Assembly (NCBI RefSeq): GCF_014655295.1
Contig: NZ_BNBI01000008.1
Coordinates: 310,001 to 374,000, forward strand
From: Streptomyces fumanus
GTDB lineage: Bacteria; Actinomycetota; Actinomycetes; Streptomycetales; Streptomycetaceae
Reading direction: 5' to 3'
DNA: 64,000 bases
The position numbers and the translations under genes are program-made. Position 1 is the stretch's first letter, and every line of letters begins with the position of its first letter. Below are positions 1 through 8,555 of the stretch, piece by piece. The notes under the pieces were generated by a model. It made no database searches, had not been told where the DNA came from, and saw only the letters and a list, made by a program, of their open reading frames with translations.

Positions 1-485
1 CGGGTGCGGGCGACGGTCGGCAGGCCGTAGCAGCCGCCGGTGAAGGCGTAGTGGCTGTAGGAGTGGTTGGCGACCTCGAACAGCGGGTCCCGGCCGATCG
101 CGCGGGCCTGCCGCGGGTACTCCTCGGCCCACCGGCCGGTCATGAACACCGTGGCGGGCACCCCCAGTTCGCGCAGTGCCGCGATCAGCTCGGGGTTGTC
201 GAACCGCTCGCCGGCCGCCGCCCGGCGCCCCTGGTCGGCGGTCATGTCGGCGTCGAAGGTCAGCGCCACGGTCCGCCCGCCGGTGCGCGGACCGTGCGCG
301 AAGACGGGGGTGAGCCCCGCCGGGCCGGGCGCCAGCGTCGGCGGCCGGGACTTCGCGGGGGAGGGGGAGGCGGCGGTCGGGGAGGCCGGGCGGGGGGCCT
401 GCGGGGCGGGGGCGGTGCCGCAGCCGGTGAGGACGGCGGCCCCCAGGACCCCGACGGCCACCGCACGTCGTACGAGAGTGATCAT
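1..485 (-). CDS. polysaccharide deacetylase lipoprotein (3' end missing)
   Basis: The first 161 codons of a minus-strand gene whose C-terminus lies beyond base 1. The ATG at 485 begins a signal peptide with lipobox LTGC (Cys22), followed by a Pro/Ala/Ser-rich linker. The NodB-type deacetylase domain then starts with motif 1 as TFDADMT (usually TFDDG) and motif 2 as NHSYSH, the metal-binding HxxxH. The product is probably a membrane-anchored, metal-dependent deacetylase acting on cell-wall or exopolysaccharide N-acetyl groups outside the cell. The substrate cannot be told from sequence. The palindrome TCGTACGA occurs at 468-475 and 485-492, on both sides of the start codon, so it could bind a repressor. 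The call is firm at family level. Confidence 0.82.
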   Translation of the reverse strand, partial: MITLVRRAVAVGVLGAAVLTGCGTAPAPQAPRPASPTAASPSPAKSRPPTLAPGPAGLTPVFAHGPRTGGRTVALTFDADMTADQGRRAAAGERFDNPELIAALRELGVPATVFMTGRWAEEYPRQARAIGRDPLFEVANHSYSHYAFTGGCYGLPTVART

Positions 486-571
486 CGTACGAACGTATGG
501 GGGTGTTTGTCGGCTTTCGCGGCGAGGCCGGGTGACCGGGCCGTGCGGTCACCCGGGCGGACGGACCGGGG

Positions 572-2095
572 TCAGATCTCCCGGCGCTCCAGCGGCTTGG
601 TCGCCGGGCCCTGGACGACATTGCCCTCGGTGTCGAAGCGGGAGCCGTGGCAGGGGCACTCCCAGGCGCGTTCGGCCGCGTTGAAGCCGACCAGGCAGCC
701 CAGGTGGGTGCAGCGCGGTGAGACCGCGTGCAGGGCGCCGTCCTCGTCCCGGTAGACCGCGACCCGGTGGCCGTCGACCCGGACGACCGCGCCCTCGCCG
801 GGCGGCAGCGCGTCCACCGGCGGGGCCGGCTTGAGGCGGTCCCCGACGAAGTGCCCGGCCACCTCGGCCTGCGTCTTCAGGAACTGCGGGGCCTCGCGCA
901 CCTGCGTCCGCAGCCGGCGCGGGTCGTACAGCCCGCTCCAGGCGCACTCCGCGCCGGTGATCTGAGCGGTCAGCAGCCGGCCCGCCATCAGGCCGCCGCT
1001 CATGCCCCAGCCGCCGAAGCCGGTGGCCACGTAGGTGTGCCGCGCGCGCGGGTGCAGCGGGCCCACCATCGGCACGGTGTCGGTGGGGTCGATGTCCTGC
1101 GTGGCCCAGGAGTGGGTGAGGCCGACGCCGGGGAAGTGCTCGGCGGTCCAGGCGCCCAGGCGGTCGAAACGCTCGCGGGTGTCGCCCGTGCCGGGCGTGA
1201 AGTGCTCCCCGGTGACGATCAGCAGCTTCTGCCCGGCGTCCCCGGCGAGCGGGGCGGTACGGACCGAGCGGGTGCCCTCCTCCGGCGTGATGTACATGCC
1301 GTCGACCTCGCGGTCGGCGGAGATCGGCCCGGCGACCACCAGTTCGCGGCGCGGGGAGAGCCGGGAGAACAGCAGCGCCCGGTCGAAGACCGGGTAGTGC
1401 GTGGCGACCACCACGTCCCGGGCCCGTACCGTCGCGCCCGTCCCGGCCGACACCCGGCACGGCTCGCCCTCGTCCAGGCCGTGCACGGTGGTGTGCTCGA
1501 AGATCCGCCCGCCGCGCGCCTCGAAGTCCTCGGCGAGGGCCAGCAGGAACCTGCGCGGATGGAACTGCGCCTGCCCGGTCACCCGCACCGCCCCGGCCAC
1601 CGGGAACGGCAGCCCGGTCTCCGTCACGAACGCGGCCGGCAGCCCCGCCTCCTTGGCCGCCGCCGCCTCGGCCCGCACCTCGTCCACCCGGTTGGCGTCC
1701 CGGACGTAGGTGTAGGCGCTGCGGGTCTCCCAGTCGCAGTCGATGCCCAGTTCGTCCACCAGCGCGGCGGCGTGCTCGATCGCCTCGGTCTGCGAACGGG
1801 CGTACAGCTTCGCGCCCTCCGGGCCCCGGGTGCGGCGCAGCTTGGCGTAGACCAGGCTGTGCAGGGCGGTCAGCTTGGCGGTGGTGTGGCCGGTGACGCT
1901 CGCCGCGATCCGGTCCGCCTCCAGCACCGCCACGCTGCGCCCGGCGCGGGCCAGCCCGTACGCCGTGCACAGCCCGGCGATGCCGCCGCCGATCACGGCG
2001 ACGTCGACATCCAGGTCCTCCGTCAGTGCGGGGCGGGGGGCGCCCGGTGCCGTCTGAAGCCAGTACGAGCCGCTGACCTGCGCGTTCTCCGTCAT
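572..2095 (-). CDS. FAD-dependent oxidoreductase with C-terminal Rieske [2Fe-2S] domain
   Basis: 507 residues. The N-terminal dinucleotide-binding fold has GGGIAGL (about residues 36-42) and belongs to the DAO / glycine-oxidase-like flavoprotein family. The C-terminal 50 residues form a Rieske domain: C462-T-H464 and C480-P-C-H483 ligate the cluster, and C467/C482 are placed to form the disulfide of high-potential Rieske proteins. The family catalyses flavin-dependent oxidation of amines or amino acids; substrate and electron acceptor are unknown. No signal peptide is visible, so it should be cytoplasmic. It lies 30 bp downstream of the PhoX-type gene on the same strand and could be co-transcribed with it. 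Confidence 0.88.
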   Translation of the reverse strand: MTENAQVSGSYWLQTAPGAPRPALTEDLDVDVAVIGGGIAGLCTAYGLARAGRSVAVLEADRIAASVTGHTTAKLTALHSLVYAKLRRTRGPEGAKLYARSQTEAIEHAAALVDELGIDCDWETRSAYTYVRDANRVDEVRAEAAAAKEAGLPAAFVTETGLPFPVAGAVRVTGQAQFHPRRFLLALAEDFEARGGRIFEHTTVHGLDEGEPCRVSAGTGATVRARDVVVATHYPVFDRALLFSRLSPRRELVVAGPISADREVDGMYITPEEGTRSVRTAPLAGDAGQKLLIVTGEHFTPGTGDTRERFDRLGAWTAEHFPGVGLTHSWATQDIDPTDTVPMVGPLHPRARHTYVATGFGGWGMSGGLMAGRLLTAQITGAECAWSGLYDPRRLRTQVREAPQFLKTQAEVAGHFVGDRLKPAPPVDALPPGEGAVVRVDGHRVAVYRDEDGALHAVSPRCTHLGCLVGFNAAERAWECPCHGSRFDTEGNVVQGPATKPLERREI

Positions 2096-2125
2096 ACGGC
2101 ACCGGGTACCCCGTTTACCGGCGCT

Positions 2126-3541
2126 TCACCGGCGCCAGGGGCCGGTGACGGCGAAGGTGGTTCCGGGGGTGTAGCAGTTGACGTACATCGTGCCGCCGTC
2201 GGGGGAGAAGGTGACGCCGGCGAACTCGCCGTACTCCGGGGCCTCGGCGGTGCCGGTGTTCTGGGCGTTGCGGGCCATCGGGTAGACCTCGCCGTGCCGG
2301 GTGACGCCGAAGACGTGCTGGGCGCCGTCGCCGTCCTCACAGACCATCAGGCCGCCGCTGGGCGCCAGGCAGATGTTGTCCGGCGACTCCCCGGGGAGCT
2401 GTACTTCGGTGTCCGGGCCGAAGACGATCACCAGGGTGAGGCGGCGCCGGTCGGGCTCGTAGCGCCAGATCTGCCCGTAGTGGTCGGCCGCCGAGCCCTG
2501 TGCGCTGCGGGCGAAGGAGGACACGAAGTACACGCTGCGCCCGCCCCAGTAGCAGCCCTCCAGCTTCTGCGCGTGGGTGATGCCCCGCTTGCCGAAGTCC
2601 TGGAGCCGGACCGGGGTGCCGGTGGCCAGCGGGTCGGGTACGTCGGCCCACTCCACGCCGTCGAACACGGCGCCGGTCTCCTGGATCGAGGACAGGTCGG
2701 GCACGCCGGGGACGCGCATCGCCTGGAGCCGGCCGCCCGCGCGCAGCGAACCGGTGCCGCCGAGCGGTTTCTCGGGCAGGAACCGGTAGAAGAGGCCGAA
2801 GGGCCGTTCGAAGGCGTCCTCGGTCTCGTAGACCACGCCCCGGCGGGGGTCCACGGCGATCGCCTCGTGCTGGAAGCGGCCCATCGCGGTCAGCGGGACC
2901 GCGCCGGTGCGGTGCGGGTCGGCCGGGTCGACCTCGAAGATGAAGCCGTGGTCCTTGGTGTAGCCGTTGGTGCCGGCTCTGTCCTCGGTCTCCTCGCAGG
3001 TCAGCCAGGTGTGCCAGGGGGTCGGCCCGCCCGCGCAGTTGACGGCCGTACCGGCGATGGCGACCCGCTCGGCGAGCACCCGGTCGTGGGAGTCGAGGGT
3101 GAGGGCGGTACAGCCGCCCTTGCCGGCCGGGTCGTAGGTGAGGCCCTCGACGGTGGGGACGGGGACGCGGCCGCCGGCCCGGTTCTCGTGGTTGCGGACC
3201 AGGTGCACGCCGCCCCGGCGGGCCGGGAAGGCCGCCATGCCGTCGTGGTTGGAGGGGACCGGGCCCTCGCCGGAGCGCAGCGCCTCGCCCTCCCGGGAGA
3301 GCACCCGGTAGCGGAAGCCCTTCGGCAGGTCGAGCAGTCCGTCGGGGTCGGGGACGAGGGGGCCGTAACCGCGGTGGCCGAGGGACTGCGCGGCGGCGGT
3401 GCCGGCGAAGAGTTCGCCGAGGGCGCCGGTGAACGCGATCCCCGCGGCCACCGCACCGGACCGGGCGAGGACCTGACGGCGGGAGGCGGACCCGGGGGCA
3501 GGCTCGGGGACGGACCGGGGGGCGGGCTCGGAGACGGACAT
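2126..3541 (-). CDS. PhoX-family (DUF839) phosphatase, Tat-exported
   Basis: 471 residues. The N-terminus has a twin-arginine signal: SRRQVLARSG followed by a hydrophobic stretch and an Ala-rich cleavage region near residue 50. The mature part carries features of PhoX/DUF839 proteins, including NHDGMAAF, VRNHEN, GTAVNCAGG and WLTCEETE, the last typical of the Ca/Fe-binding beta-propeller active site. The family hydrolyses phosphate monoesters outside the cell, often under phosphate starvation. Length fits the short actinobacterial PhoX-like branch rather than the 600-700 residue PhoX. ATG 3541 is chosen because the Tat motif follows directly. No PHO box was identified upstream. Confidence 0.82.
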   Translation of the reverse strand: MSVSEPAPRSVPEPAPGSASRRQVLARSGAVAAGIAFTGALGELFAGTAAAQSLGHRGYGPLVPDPDGLLDLPKGFRYRVLSREGEALRSGEGPVPSNHDGMAAFPARRGGVHLVRNHENRAGGRVPVPTVEGLTYDPAGKGGCTALTLDSHDRVLAERVAIAGTAVNCAGGPTPWHTWLTCEETEDRAGTNGYTKDHGFIFEVDPADPHRTGAVPLTAMGRFQHEAIAVDPRRGVVYETEDAFERPFGLFYRFLPEKPLGGTGSLRAGGRLQAMRVPGVPDLSSIQETGAVFDGVEWADVPDPLATGTPVRLQDFGKRGITHAQKLEGCYWGGRSVYFVSSFARSAQGSAADHYGQIWRYEPDRRRLTLVIVFGPDTEVQLPGESPDNICLAPSGGLMVCEDGDGAQHVFGVTRHGEVYPMARNAQNTGTAEAPEYGEFAGVTFSPDGGTMYVNCYTPGTTFAVTGPWRR

Positions 3542-3669
3542 GGCGAAACCTTCCTGCTGGCGGACAGGACAGTGACCCCGCCGTGTCTATCACTCGCGCG
3601 GACCCCCGGGAACCACGCGCGCGCCCCTGCGTGTCCCTTGCACGTTCCCCCGCCCGGCCGCTTCCGACC

Positions 3670-3750
3670 GGTACCCGGTCCGGGGCGGTGCCGCCGGACC
3701 GGGTACCGCGCGGGGGTGTCCGGGGCCGTGCCGCCGGACCGGGTACCGCG
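3670..3750 (-). terminator. strong hairpin plus 40-bp duplication downstream of sulP
   Basis: Between the sulP stop and the PhoX-type gene, ggtacccggtcc (3670-3681) pairs perfectly with ggaccgggtacc (3696-3707), and the 14-base loop itself contains ggcg/cgcc. The right arm and its flank recur 40 bp further on (compare 3685-3710 with 3725-3750, one mismatch), so an alternative hairpin is possible. There is no U-tract, which is normal for Streptomyces terminators. It probably ends the carbonic anhydrase-sulP transcript. Confidence 0.6.
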
Positions 3751-3761
3751 GCGGGCGCGGG

Positions 3762-5294
3762 CTACCGGGCCGGTGCGGCCGGTTCCGTGACCGTCTCCGG
3801 TTCCGCGGCCCCGCCGGGTCCCGCGGCCTTCGCCGGCCCCGTCACCTTCACCGGTTCCGCGGCGGTGGCGCCGTGCCGCTCGGCCCAGTTCTCCAGCGCC
3901 GTACGGCAGGCGTGGTCCAGGTGGTGCAGCCCGGTCAGGTCCAGCTCGACGGGCCGCTCCTCGGGCAGCGACTCCAGACTGTCGAGGATCTTCGGAAGCC
4001 GCAGGAAGGTGGCGTTGCCCGTCAGGTACACCTGGATCGGCCCGGCGCCCTTGTCGACGACCTCCGTGCGCAGGTGCGACGCCTCCCAGGCGGTCTTGAC
4101 CACCGACAGGGCCATCCCGATCAGCACGCCCTCGAACATGTTGACCGCGACGATCGACACGGCCGTGACGACGAGGATCACCGCCTCGCCCCGGTGCCGC
4201 CGCCACAGCGCCACGAGTCCGCGCAGCGGGATCAGCTTCCAGCCGGCGTGCACCAGCACCCCGGCCAGCGCGGGCAGCGGGATCAGGGCCAGCGCGGACG
4301 GCAGCAGCGCGGCGAACAGCAGCAGCCAGACGCCGTGCAGGACCCGGGACGCCTTGGTCTTCGCGCCCGCCGCGACATTGGCGGAGCTGCGCACGATGAC
4401 GGCGGTCATCGGCAGCGCGCCGAGCACACCGCACACGGTGTTGCCCGCGCCCTGCGCCATCAGCTCCTTGTCGTACTGGGTGCGTGGACCGTCGTGCAGC
4501 CGGTCCACCGCGGCGGCGCTGAACAGGCTCTCGGCGGACGCGATCAGGGTGAAGGCGACGATGGTGCCGAGGAAGCCGGGGTCGGCCAGTTCGCCGAAGG
4601 CGTCCGCGCCGGGCACCTGTACGGAGTCCAGCAGGCCGTTGACCTCGACGGTGGCGACCGGCAGCCCGAAGACGAGCGCGGCGAGCGTGGCCAGCACGAC
4701 CGCGGCGAGCGCGCCCGGCACCGCCGACGCCCGCCGGGGCAGCTTCCTCCACAGCACCATCACGGCGATGGTGCCCGCGCCGACCGCGAGCGAGGCCGCC
4801 GCCTCCGCGCTGCCGATCACGTCGACGGCGGCACCGGGCAGCCCGAGGATCTTGTCCAGGCCGGAGGCGGGCGCCTCCAGGCCGGCCGCCGCGTACAACT
4901 GGCCCGCGATGATGACCAGTCCGATGCCGGCGAGCATGCCCTCGACGACCGACAGGGAGATGGCCCGGAACCACCGCCCCAGTCGCAGGGCGCCCATGGC
5001 CACCTGGAGCAGGCCGGTGGCCAGCACGATCACGCCGAGCGCGGCCAGTCCGTAGCTGTCGACGGCCTCGTAGACCAGCACGGTCAGTCCGGCGGCCGGG
5101 CCGGAGACCTGGAGGCTGCTGCCGCGCATCAGGCCGGTGACGATGCCGCCCACGATGCCGGTGACCAGGCCGACCTCGGCCGGGACCCCGGAGGCGACGG
5201 CGACGCCCACGCACAGCGGCAGGGCGACCAGGAAGACGACGAGGGAGGCGGCGAAGTCCTGCCGCAGGTGGGGGTACTTGGATATCGCGGTCAT
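3762..5294 (-). CDS. SulP-family anion transporter with STAS domain
   Basis: 510 residues from ATG 5294. The reading frame stays open further upstream, but that part overlaps the carbonic anhydrase gene and is not coding. The protein opens with the SulP sequence LRQDFAASLVVFLVALPLCVGVAVASG, written here only as a landmark in segments LRQDFAASL and VALPLCVG, then about 10-12 hydrophobic segments. A C-terminal STAS domain follows from about residue 395, including VELDLTGLHHLDHACRTAL. SulP proteins import sulfate, bicarbonate or related anions. Because a carbonic anhydrase gene precedes it by 8 bp, bicarbonate is the likelier substrate, although sulfate cannot be excluded. It is inner-membrane and forms a two-gene unit with the anhydrase. 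Confidence 0.9.
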   Translation of the reverse strand: MTAISKYPHLRQDFAASLVVFLVALPLCVGVAVASGVPAEVGLVTGIVGGIVTGLMRGSSLQVSGPAAGLTVLVYEAVDSYGLAALGVIVLATGLLQVAMGALRLGRWFRAISLSVVEGMLAGIGLVIIAGQLYAAAGLEAPASGLDKILGLPGAAVDVIGSAEAAASLAVGAGTIAVMVLWRKLPRRASAVPGALAAVVLATLAALVFGLPVATVEVNGLLDSVQVPGADAFGELADPGFLGTIVAFTLIASAESLFSAAAVDRLHDGPRTQYDKELMAQGAGNTVCGVLGALPMTAVIVRSSANVAAGAKTKASRVLHGVWLLLFAALLPSALALIPLPALAGVLVHAGWKLIPLRGLVALWRRHRGEAVILVVTAVSIVAVNMFEGVLIGMALSVVKTAWEASHLRTEVVDKGAGPIQVYLTGNATFLRLPKILDSLESLPEERPVELDLTGLHHLDHACRTALENWAERHGATAAEPVKVTGPAKAAGPGGAAEPETVTEPAAPAR

Positions 5295-5302
5295 GGCGCG
5301 GC

Positions 5303-5884
5303 TCACAGCAGCTCGAAGGTGTCGGTGTCGGCGCGGTGCTCGCGCACGGTGCCGGTGTGCACTTCGTAGAACCAGCCGCGCAGCTTCAGCTCGCCCGCCG
5401 CGAGCCGGCGCTCCACGCACGGGTAGGAGCGCAGCCGGAGCACCTGGGCGAGCACGTGGTTCTGCACCGGCTCGGAGACGGCCGGGTCGGCGGGGTCGGT
5501 GCACTCGGGCGGTTCCGCGCCGTACGCCAGCCAGTCGCGCACGGCCGGTACGGCGGTCAGGTCGTCGCCGCGGACCAGGGCGCCGACGGCGCCGCAGTGC
5601 GAGTGGCCGCAGACCACGATGTCCTGGACGCCGAGCACCTGCACGGCGTACTCGATGGTGGCCGCCTCGCCGGTGGGACGGCCGGCGGTGTACGGCGGGA
5701 CGACGTTGCCCGCGGTGCGCAGCTCGAAGAGCTGGCCGGGGCGGGCGCCGGTGATCAGGGCGGGCACGACCCGCGAGTCGGAGCAGGTGATGAACAGGAC
5801 GTCGGGGGACTGGCCGTCGGCGTACCTGGCGAACTCCTCAGGGCGCTGTCCGAACGTGCGGGCGTGGTCGATGAGGGGCTGCAT
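5303..5884 (-). CDS. beta-class carbonic anhydrase
   Basis: 193 residues. The beta-CA zinc site is complete: C34 in CSDSR with the D36/R38 dyad, and H94-x-x-C97 in VCGHSHCGAV. Length is typical of the short bacterial form. It interconverts CO2 and bicarbonate in the cytoplasm. ATG 5884 is preceded by a good ribosome site (aggagg, about 9 bases away). The SulP transporter gene starts 8 bp after the stop codon, which suggests coupled bicarbonate uptake and hydration. A transporter-anhydrase pair of this type is common in actinobacteria. Confidence 0.94.
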   Translation of the reverse strand: MQPLIDHARTFGQRPEEFARYADGQSPDVLFITCSDSRVVPALITGARPGQLFELRTAGNVVPPYTAGRPTGEAATIEYAVQVLGVQDIVVCGHSHCGAVGALVRGDDLTAVPAVRDWLAYGAEPPECTDPADPAVSEPVQNHVLAQVLRLRSYPCVERRLAAGELKLRGWFYEVHTGTVREHRADTDTFELL

Positions 5885-5962
5885 GATGGGTTTCCTCCTG
5901 GCGCGCGGTGGGGGCGCGTCGGATGAGCAGGACAGAGGTGGGGGTGCCGCTGGGCGCGAGGC

Positions 5963-6361
5963 TCAGCAGCGGAAGACCTGCAGGACCGCCGGGGTGCGGT
6001 CCGCCGAGGGTCTCGACGGGTGCGGGTGCCCGGCGGGGGACACGGAGGAGGAAGGGACGGCCGGCAGGTGCCGTCCGGTGAGCGGCCGCTCGGCCGTCCC
6101 GTGGCCCGGGGCGGCGGCGGCACGGTGCCGGTCGCGGGTGCGCGCGGGACCGCTCGGGTCCCCGGGCCGGCCGGCGTCGGGGCACAGGACGGTCTCGCGC
6201 TGGACCGTGGCGGCGGGAAGCAGCCCGGGGGTGGCGTTGGCCACGACTTCACGGCCGGTGTGCGCGGATGCGAAGGAAGCCTCGGGCGCGAAGAGGGAGA
6301 AGGCGAGCAGGACGGCGGTGAGGAGCGCGATCGCGGTCCGGGCCGCCGCACCTCGCATCAT
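5963..6361 (-). CDS. small secreted protein, unknown function
   Basis: 132 residues, not assigned to a family. Residues 1-33 form a clear signal peptide (Arg-containing start, then a long Ala/Leu/Val core ending in ASFASA). The mature part is low-complexity, rich in Pro, Arg, His and Thr, with one Cys near residue 60 and a final Cys at the C-terminus (LQVFRC). ATG 6361 and ATG 6358 are both possible starts. It ends 78 bp before the carbonic anhydrase gene on the same strand and may share its transcript. The short inverted/direct repeat upstream (6397-6424) suggests its own regulation. That it is a real gene is likely but not certain. Confidence 0.6.
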   Translation of the reverse strand: MMRGAAARTAIALLTAVLLAFSLFAPEASFASAHTGREVVANATPGLLPAATVQRETVLCPDAGRPGDPSGPARTRDRHRAAAAPGHGTAERPLTGRHLPAVPSSSVSPAGHPHPSRPSADRTPAVLQVFRC

Positions 6362-6396
6362 GCGCCCCCTCCCGGTCGGCTCGTACCTCTGGTGCA

Positions 6397-6424
6397 GACC
6401 AACATTTGGTCAACGATTGGTCAA
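6397..6424 (-). promoter_or_regulatory. operator-like repeat cluster upstream of secreted protein gene
   Basis: A perfect inverted repeat gaccaa-cat-ttggtc (6397-6411) overlaps a direct repeat ttggtcaa (6406-6413 and 6417-6424), the two copies 11 bp apart, one helical turn. The arrangement lies 36-63 bp upstream of ATG 6361 and the minus-strand copies read TTGACCAA, which also resembles a -35 element. It is AT-rich against its surroundings. It fits a binding site for a dimeric repressor such as a GntR-type regulator. The regulator is unknown. Confidence 0.45.
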
Positions 6425-6520
6425 GAAGCACGGTAGCCCGGGGTGGGCGTTTGCAGGGTTAACTGCGTGTTACCAGGCGAAGAGAGCCCGAAAAATGCGG
6501 GGTCCTTGGCTTGAACCCGG

Positions 6521-7621
6521 TCAGTCGCGGGGCGGCTCGACCAGCCGGGCCCCGTCCCGGGCCAGCGCGGTGAGCCGGGATATCGCCCGGAAGTACTTCT
6601 TGCGGTAGCCGCCTTCGAGCATGTCTTCGCTGAACAGGCGGTCGAAGGGCACCCCGGAGGCCAGCACCGGCACCTCTCGGTCGTACAGCCGGTCCGCGAG
6701 CACCACCAGGCGCAGCGCCGTCGACTGGTCCGGCACCGGCCGCACCCCCGTCAGGCAGACCGCCCCGAGGCCGTCGGTCAGCGCCCCGTACCGGCTCGGG
6801 TGGACCTTGGCGAGGTGGTCCAGCAGGGCGTCGAAGGCGTCCAGGGAGGCCCCCTCGGTCGCCCGCGCCGCCGCCGTCACCCGTTCCTCGGTGAACGGCG
6901 CGGGCGCCTCGGGCAGCCCCCGGTGGCGGTAGTCCTCGCCGTCGATGCGCAGGGTGCGGAAGTGGGCGGACAGGCCCTGGATCTCCCGCAGGAAGTCGGC
7001 CGCCGCGAACCGGCCTTCGCCCAGCTTGCCGGGCAGCGTGTTGGAGGTGGCGGCCAGCGCCACGCCCGCCTCCACCAGCCTGCTCAGCAGGGTGGAGACC
7101 AGCACGGTGTCGCCCGGGTCGTCCAGCTCGAACTCGTCGATGCACAGCAGCGCGTGCCCGGACAGGGTCCGCACGGTCTGCTGGAAGCCGAGGGCGCCGA
7201 CCAGGTTGGTCAGCTCCACGAAGGTGCCGAACGCCTTGCGGGACGGCTCGGCCGGGGCGGCGTGCCACAGCGAGGCGAGCAGATGGGTCTTGCCGACGCC
7301 GTACCCGCCGTCGAGGTACACGCCGCGCGGGCCCGCCGGTGCCTTCGGCGCCCGGCCGAACCCGAACAGGCCGCGCCGCCCGCCGCCCGCCGGGCGCCCG
7401 CCCAGCCCGGCCGCGAAGTCCTCCAGCACCCGCACGGCCTCGCGCTGGCTGGGCTGCGCCGGGTCCGGGACGTAGGTGCCGAAGCGGACCGAGTCGAAGC
7501 GCGGCGGCGGCACCATCTCCGCCACCAGACGCTCCGCGGGGACGTGCGGCTCACGGGCGCACAGGGACAGCGGGGCGGAACCGGAGGGCGCGGGGCCGGG
7601 GGCGGCGGAGGGAGAAGACAC
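6521..7621 (-). CDS. zapE: ZapE/AFG1-type cell-division ATPase
   Basis: 366 residues from GTG 7621. The P-loop is GGYGVGKT (residues 105-112) and the Walker B motif is ALLCIDEFEL with D162/E163, both characteristic of the AFG1/ZapE branch of AAA+ ATPases. In Proteobacteria ZapE associates with the Z-ring, and in mitochondria AFG1 acts in protein quality control; the role in Streptomyces is not defined. The protein is soluble. It is divergent from the RibD-C reductase gene, with only 37 bp between start codons, so the two promoters must lie back to back or overlap coding sequence. Confidence 0.9.
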   Translation of the reverse strand: MSSPSAAPGPAPSGSAPLSLCAREPHVPAERLVAEMVPPPRFDSVRFGTYVPDPAQPSQREAVRVLEDFAAGLGGRPAGGGRRGLFGFGRAPKAPAGPRGVYLDGGYGVGKTHLLASLWHAAPAEPSRKAFGTFVELTNLVGALGFQQTVRTLSGHALLCIDEFELDDPGDTVLVSTLLSRLVEAGVALAATSNTLPGKLGEGRFAAADFLREIQGLSAHFRTLRIDGEDYRHRGLPEAPAPFTEERVTAAARATEGASLDAFDALLDHLAKVHPSRYGALTDGLGAVCLTGVRPVPDQSTALRLVVLADRLYDREVPVLASGVPFDRLFSEDMLEGGYRKKYFRAISRLTALARDGARLVEPPRD

Positions 7622-7658
7622 GGTTCACCATGCTAGTTGGCGTGGAACACTGCACGGC

Positions 7659-8444
7659 ATGCGACGCCTGTTCCCTGTGACCGACCAGACAGCAGCGCCG
7701 GACCCCGACCGGGAGTGGAGCCTGGCCGAGCTGGCCGCCGCGTACGCCTACCCGGACGGGGACGGCGGCGGACCGGGGGTGTGGCTGCGGGCCAACATGG
7801 TCGCCTCCCTCGACGGGGCCGCCCAGCACGACGGCCGCTCCCAGCCCCTCTCCAGCGCCGCCGACATGCGGATCTTCGGCATCCTGCGGGCCCTGGCCGA
7901 CGCGGTGGTCGTCGGCGCCGAGACGGTCCGCGCGGAGGGCTACCGCCCGGCACGCGCGCGTGAGGGGCTCGCGGGGACGCGGCGGGCCGCCGGGCAGGGT
8001 CCGGTGCCGGCGATCGCGGTGGTCAGCGCCGGACTGGACCTGGACTTCTCGCTGCCGCTGTTCACCTCGCCGCTGGTCCCCACGCTGATCCTGACCGGGG
8101 CCGGCGCGCCCCCGGAGCGGATCGCCGCCGCCGAGAAGGCCGGCGCCCGCGTGGTGCTCGCCGGGGACGGCACCGGCGTCGACCCCGCCCGCGCCGTCCA
8201 AGCCCTCGCCGGGCTCGGCCACACCCGGCTGCTCACCGAGGGCGGGCCGAAGCTGCTCGGGCAGTTCGTCGCGGCGGGCGTGCTGGACGAGCTGTGCCTG
8301 ACCGTCGCGCCGATGCTCACCGCGGGCGACGCCCAGCGGATCGCCGGGGGGCCGGCGATGGCGGTGCCGCGCCGGTTCGTGCTGGCGTCGCTGCTGGAAG
8401 AGGAGGGTTTCCTCTTCAGCCGCTACCGGCGCGACCTGCCGTGA
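7659..8444 (+). CDS. RibD C-terminal domain pyrimidine reductase family protein
   Basis: 261 residues from ATG 7659; GTG 7677 is an alternative. The protein is one RibD-C (dihydrofolate-reductase-like) domain with WLRANMVASLDGAAQ near the N-terminus, a VVVGAETVRAEGY segment, and GHTRLLTEGGPKLLGQF near residue 190. The classical RibD reductase reduces the ribosyl side chain of a pyrimidine intermediate in riboflavin synthesis using NADPH. Stand-alone actinobacterial copies away from rib genes often have other, unknown substrates. No deaminase domain is present. No rib genes are nearby, so the specific function is open. Confidence 0.85.
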   Translation: MRRLFPVTDQTAAPDPDREWSLAELAAAYAYPDGDGGGPGVWLRANMVASLDGAAQHDGRSQPLSSAADMRIFGILRALADAVVVGAETVRAEGYRPARAREGLAGTRRAAGQGPVPAIAVVSAGLDLDFSLPLFTSPLVPTLILTGAGAPPERIAAAEKAGARVVLAGDGTGVDPARAVQALAGLGHTRLLTEGGPKLLGQFVAAGVLDELCLTVAPMLTAGDAQRIAGGPAMAVPRRFVLASLLEEEGFLFSRYRRDLP

Positions 8445-8555
8445 GCGGACCCGGTGCCGGGAGTCCGGTCACGGGGCAGGATGGTTTCGGCAGGGCCGGG
8501 TAGCGGCTCACGGAGGGTGGGGCCGCAGTGGCCCTCGAAGGAGAAGGGGCGCCTG

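Noticed and set aside
728..3790. 1020-residue plus-strand open frame
   Set aside because: It runs antisense through the FAD/Rieske and PhoX-type genes. High-GC DNA keeps such mirror frames open; its product is Arg/Gly/Val-rich with no domain, while the minus-strand products have clear motifs.
5295..5504. N-terminal extension of the SulP transporter by 70 residues
   Set aside because: It overlaps the carbonic anhydrase gene and is Arg/Ala-rich, unlike any SulP N-terminus; ATG 5294 matches the family start.
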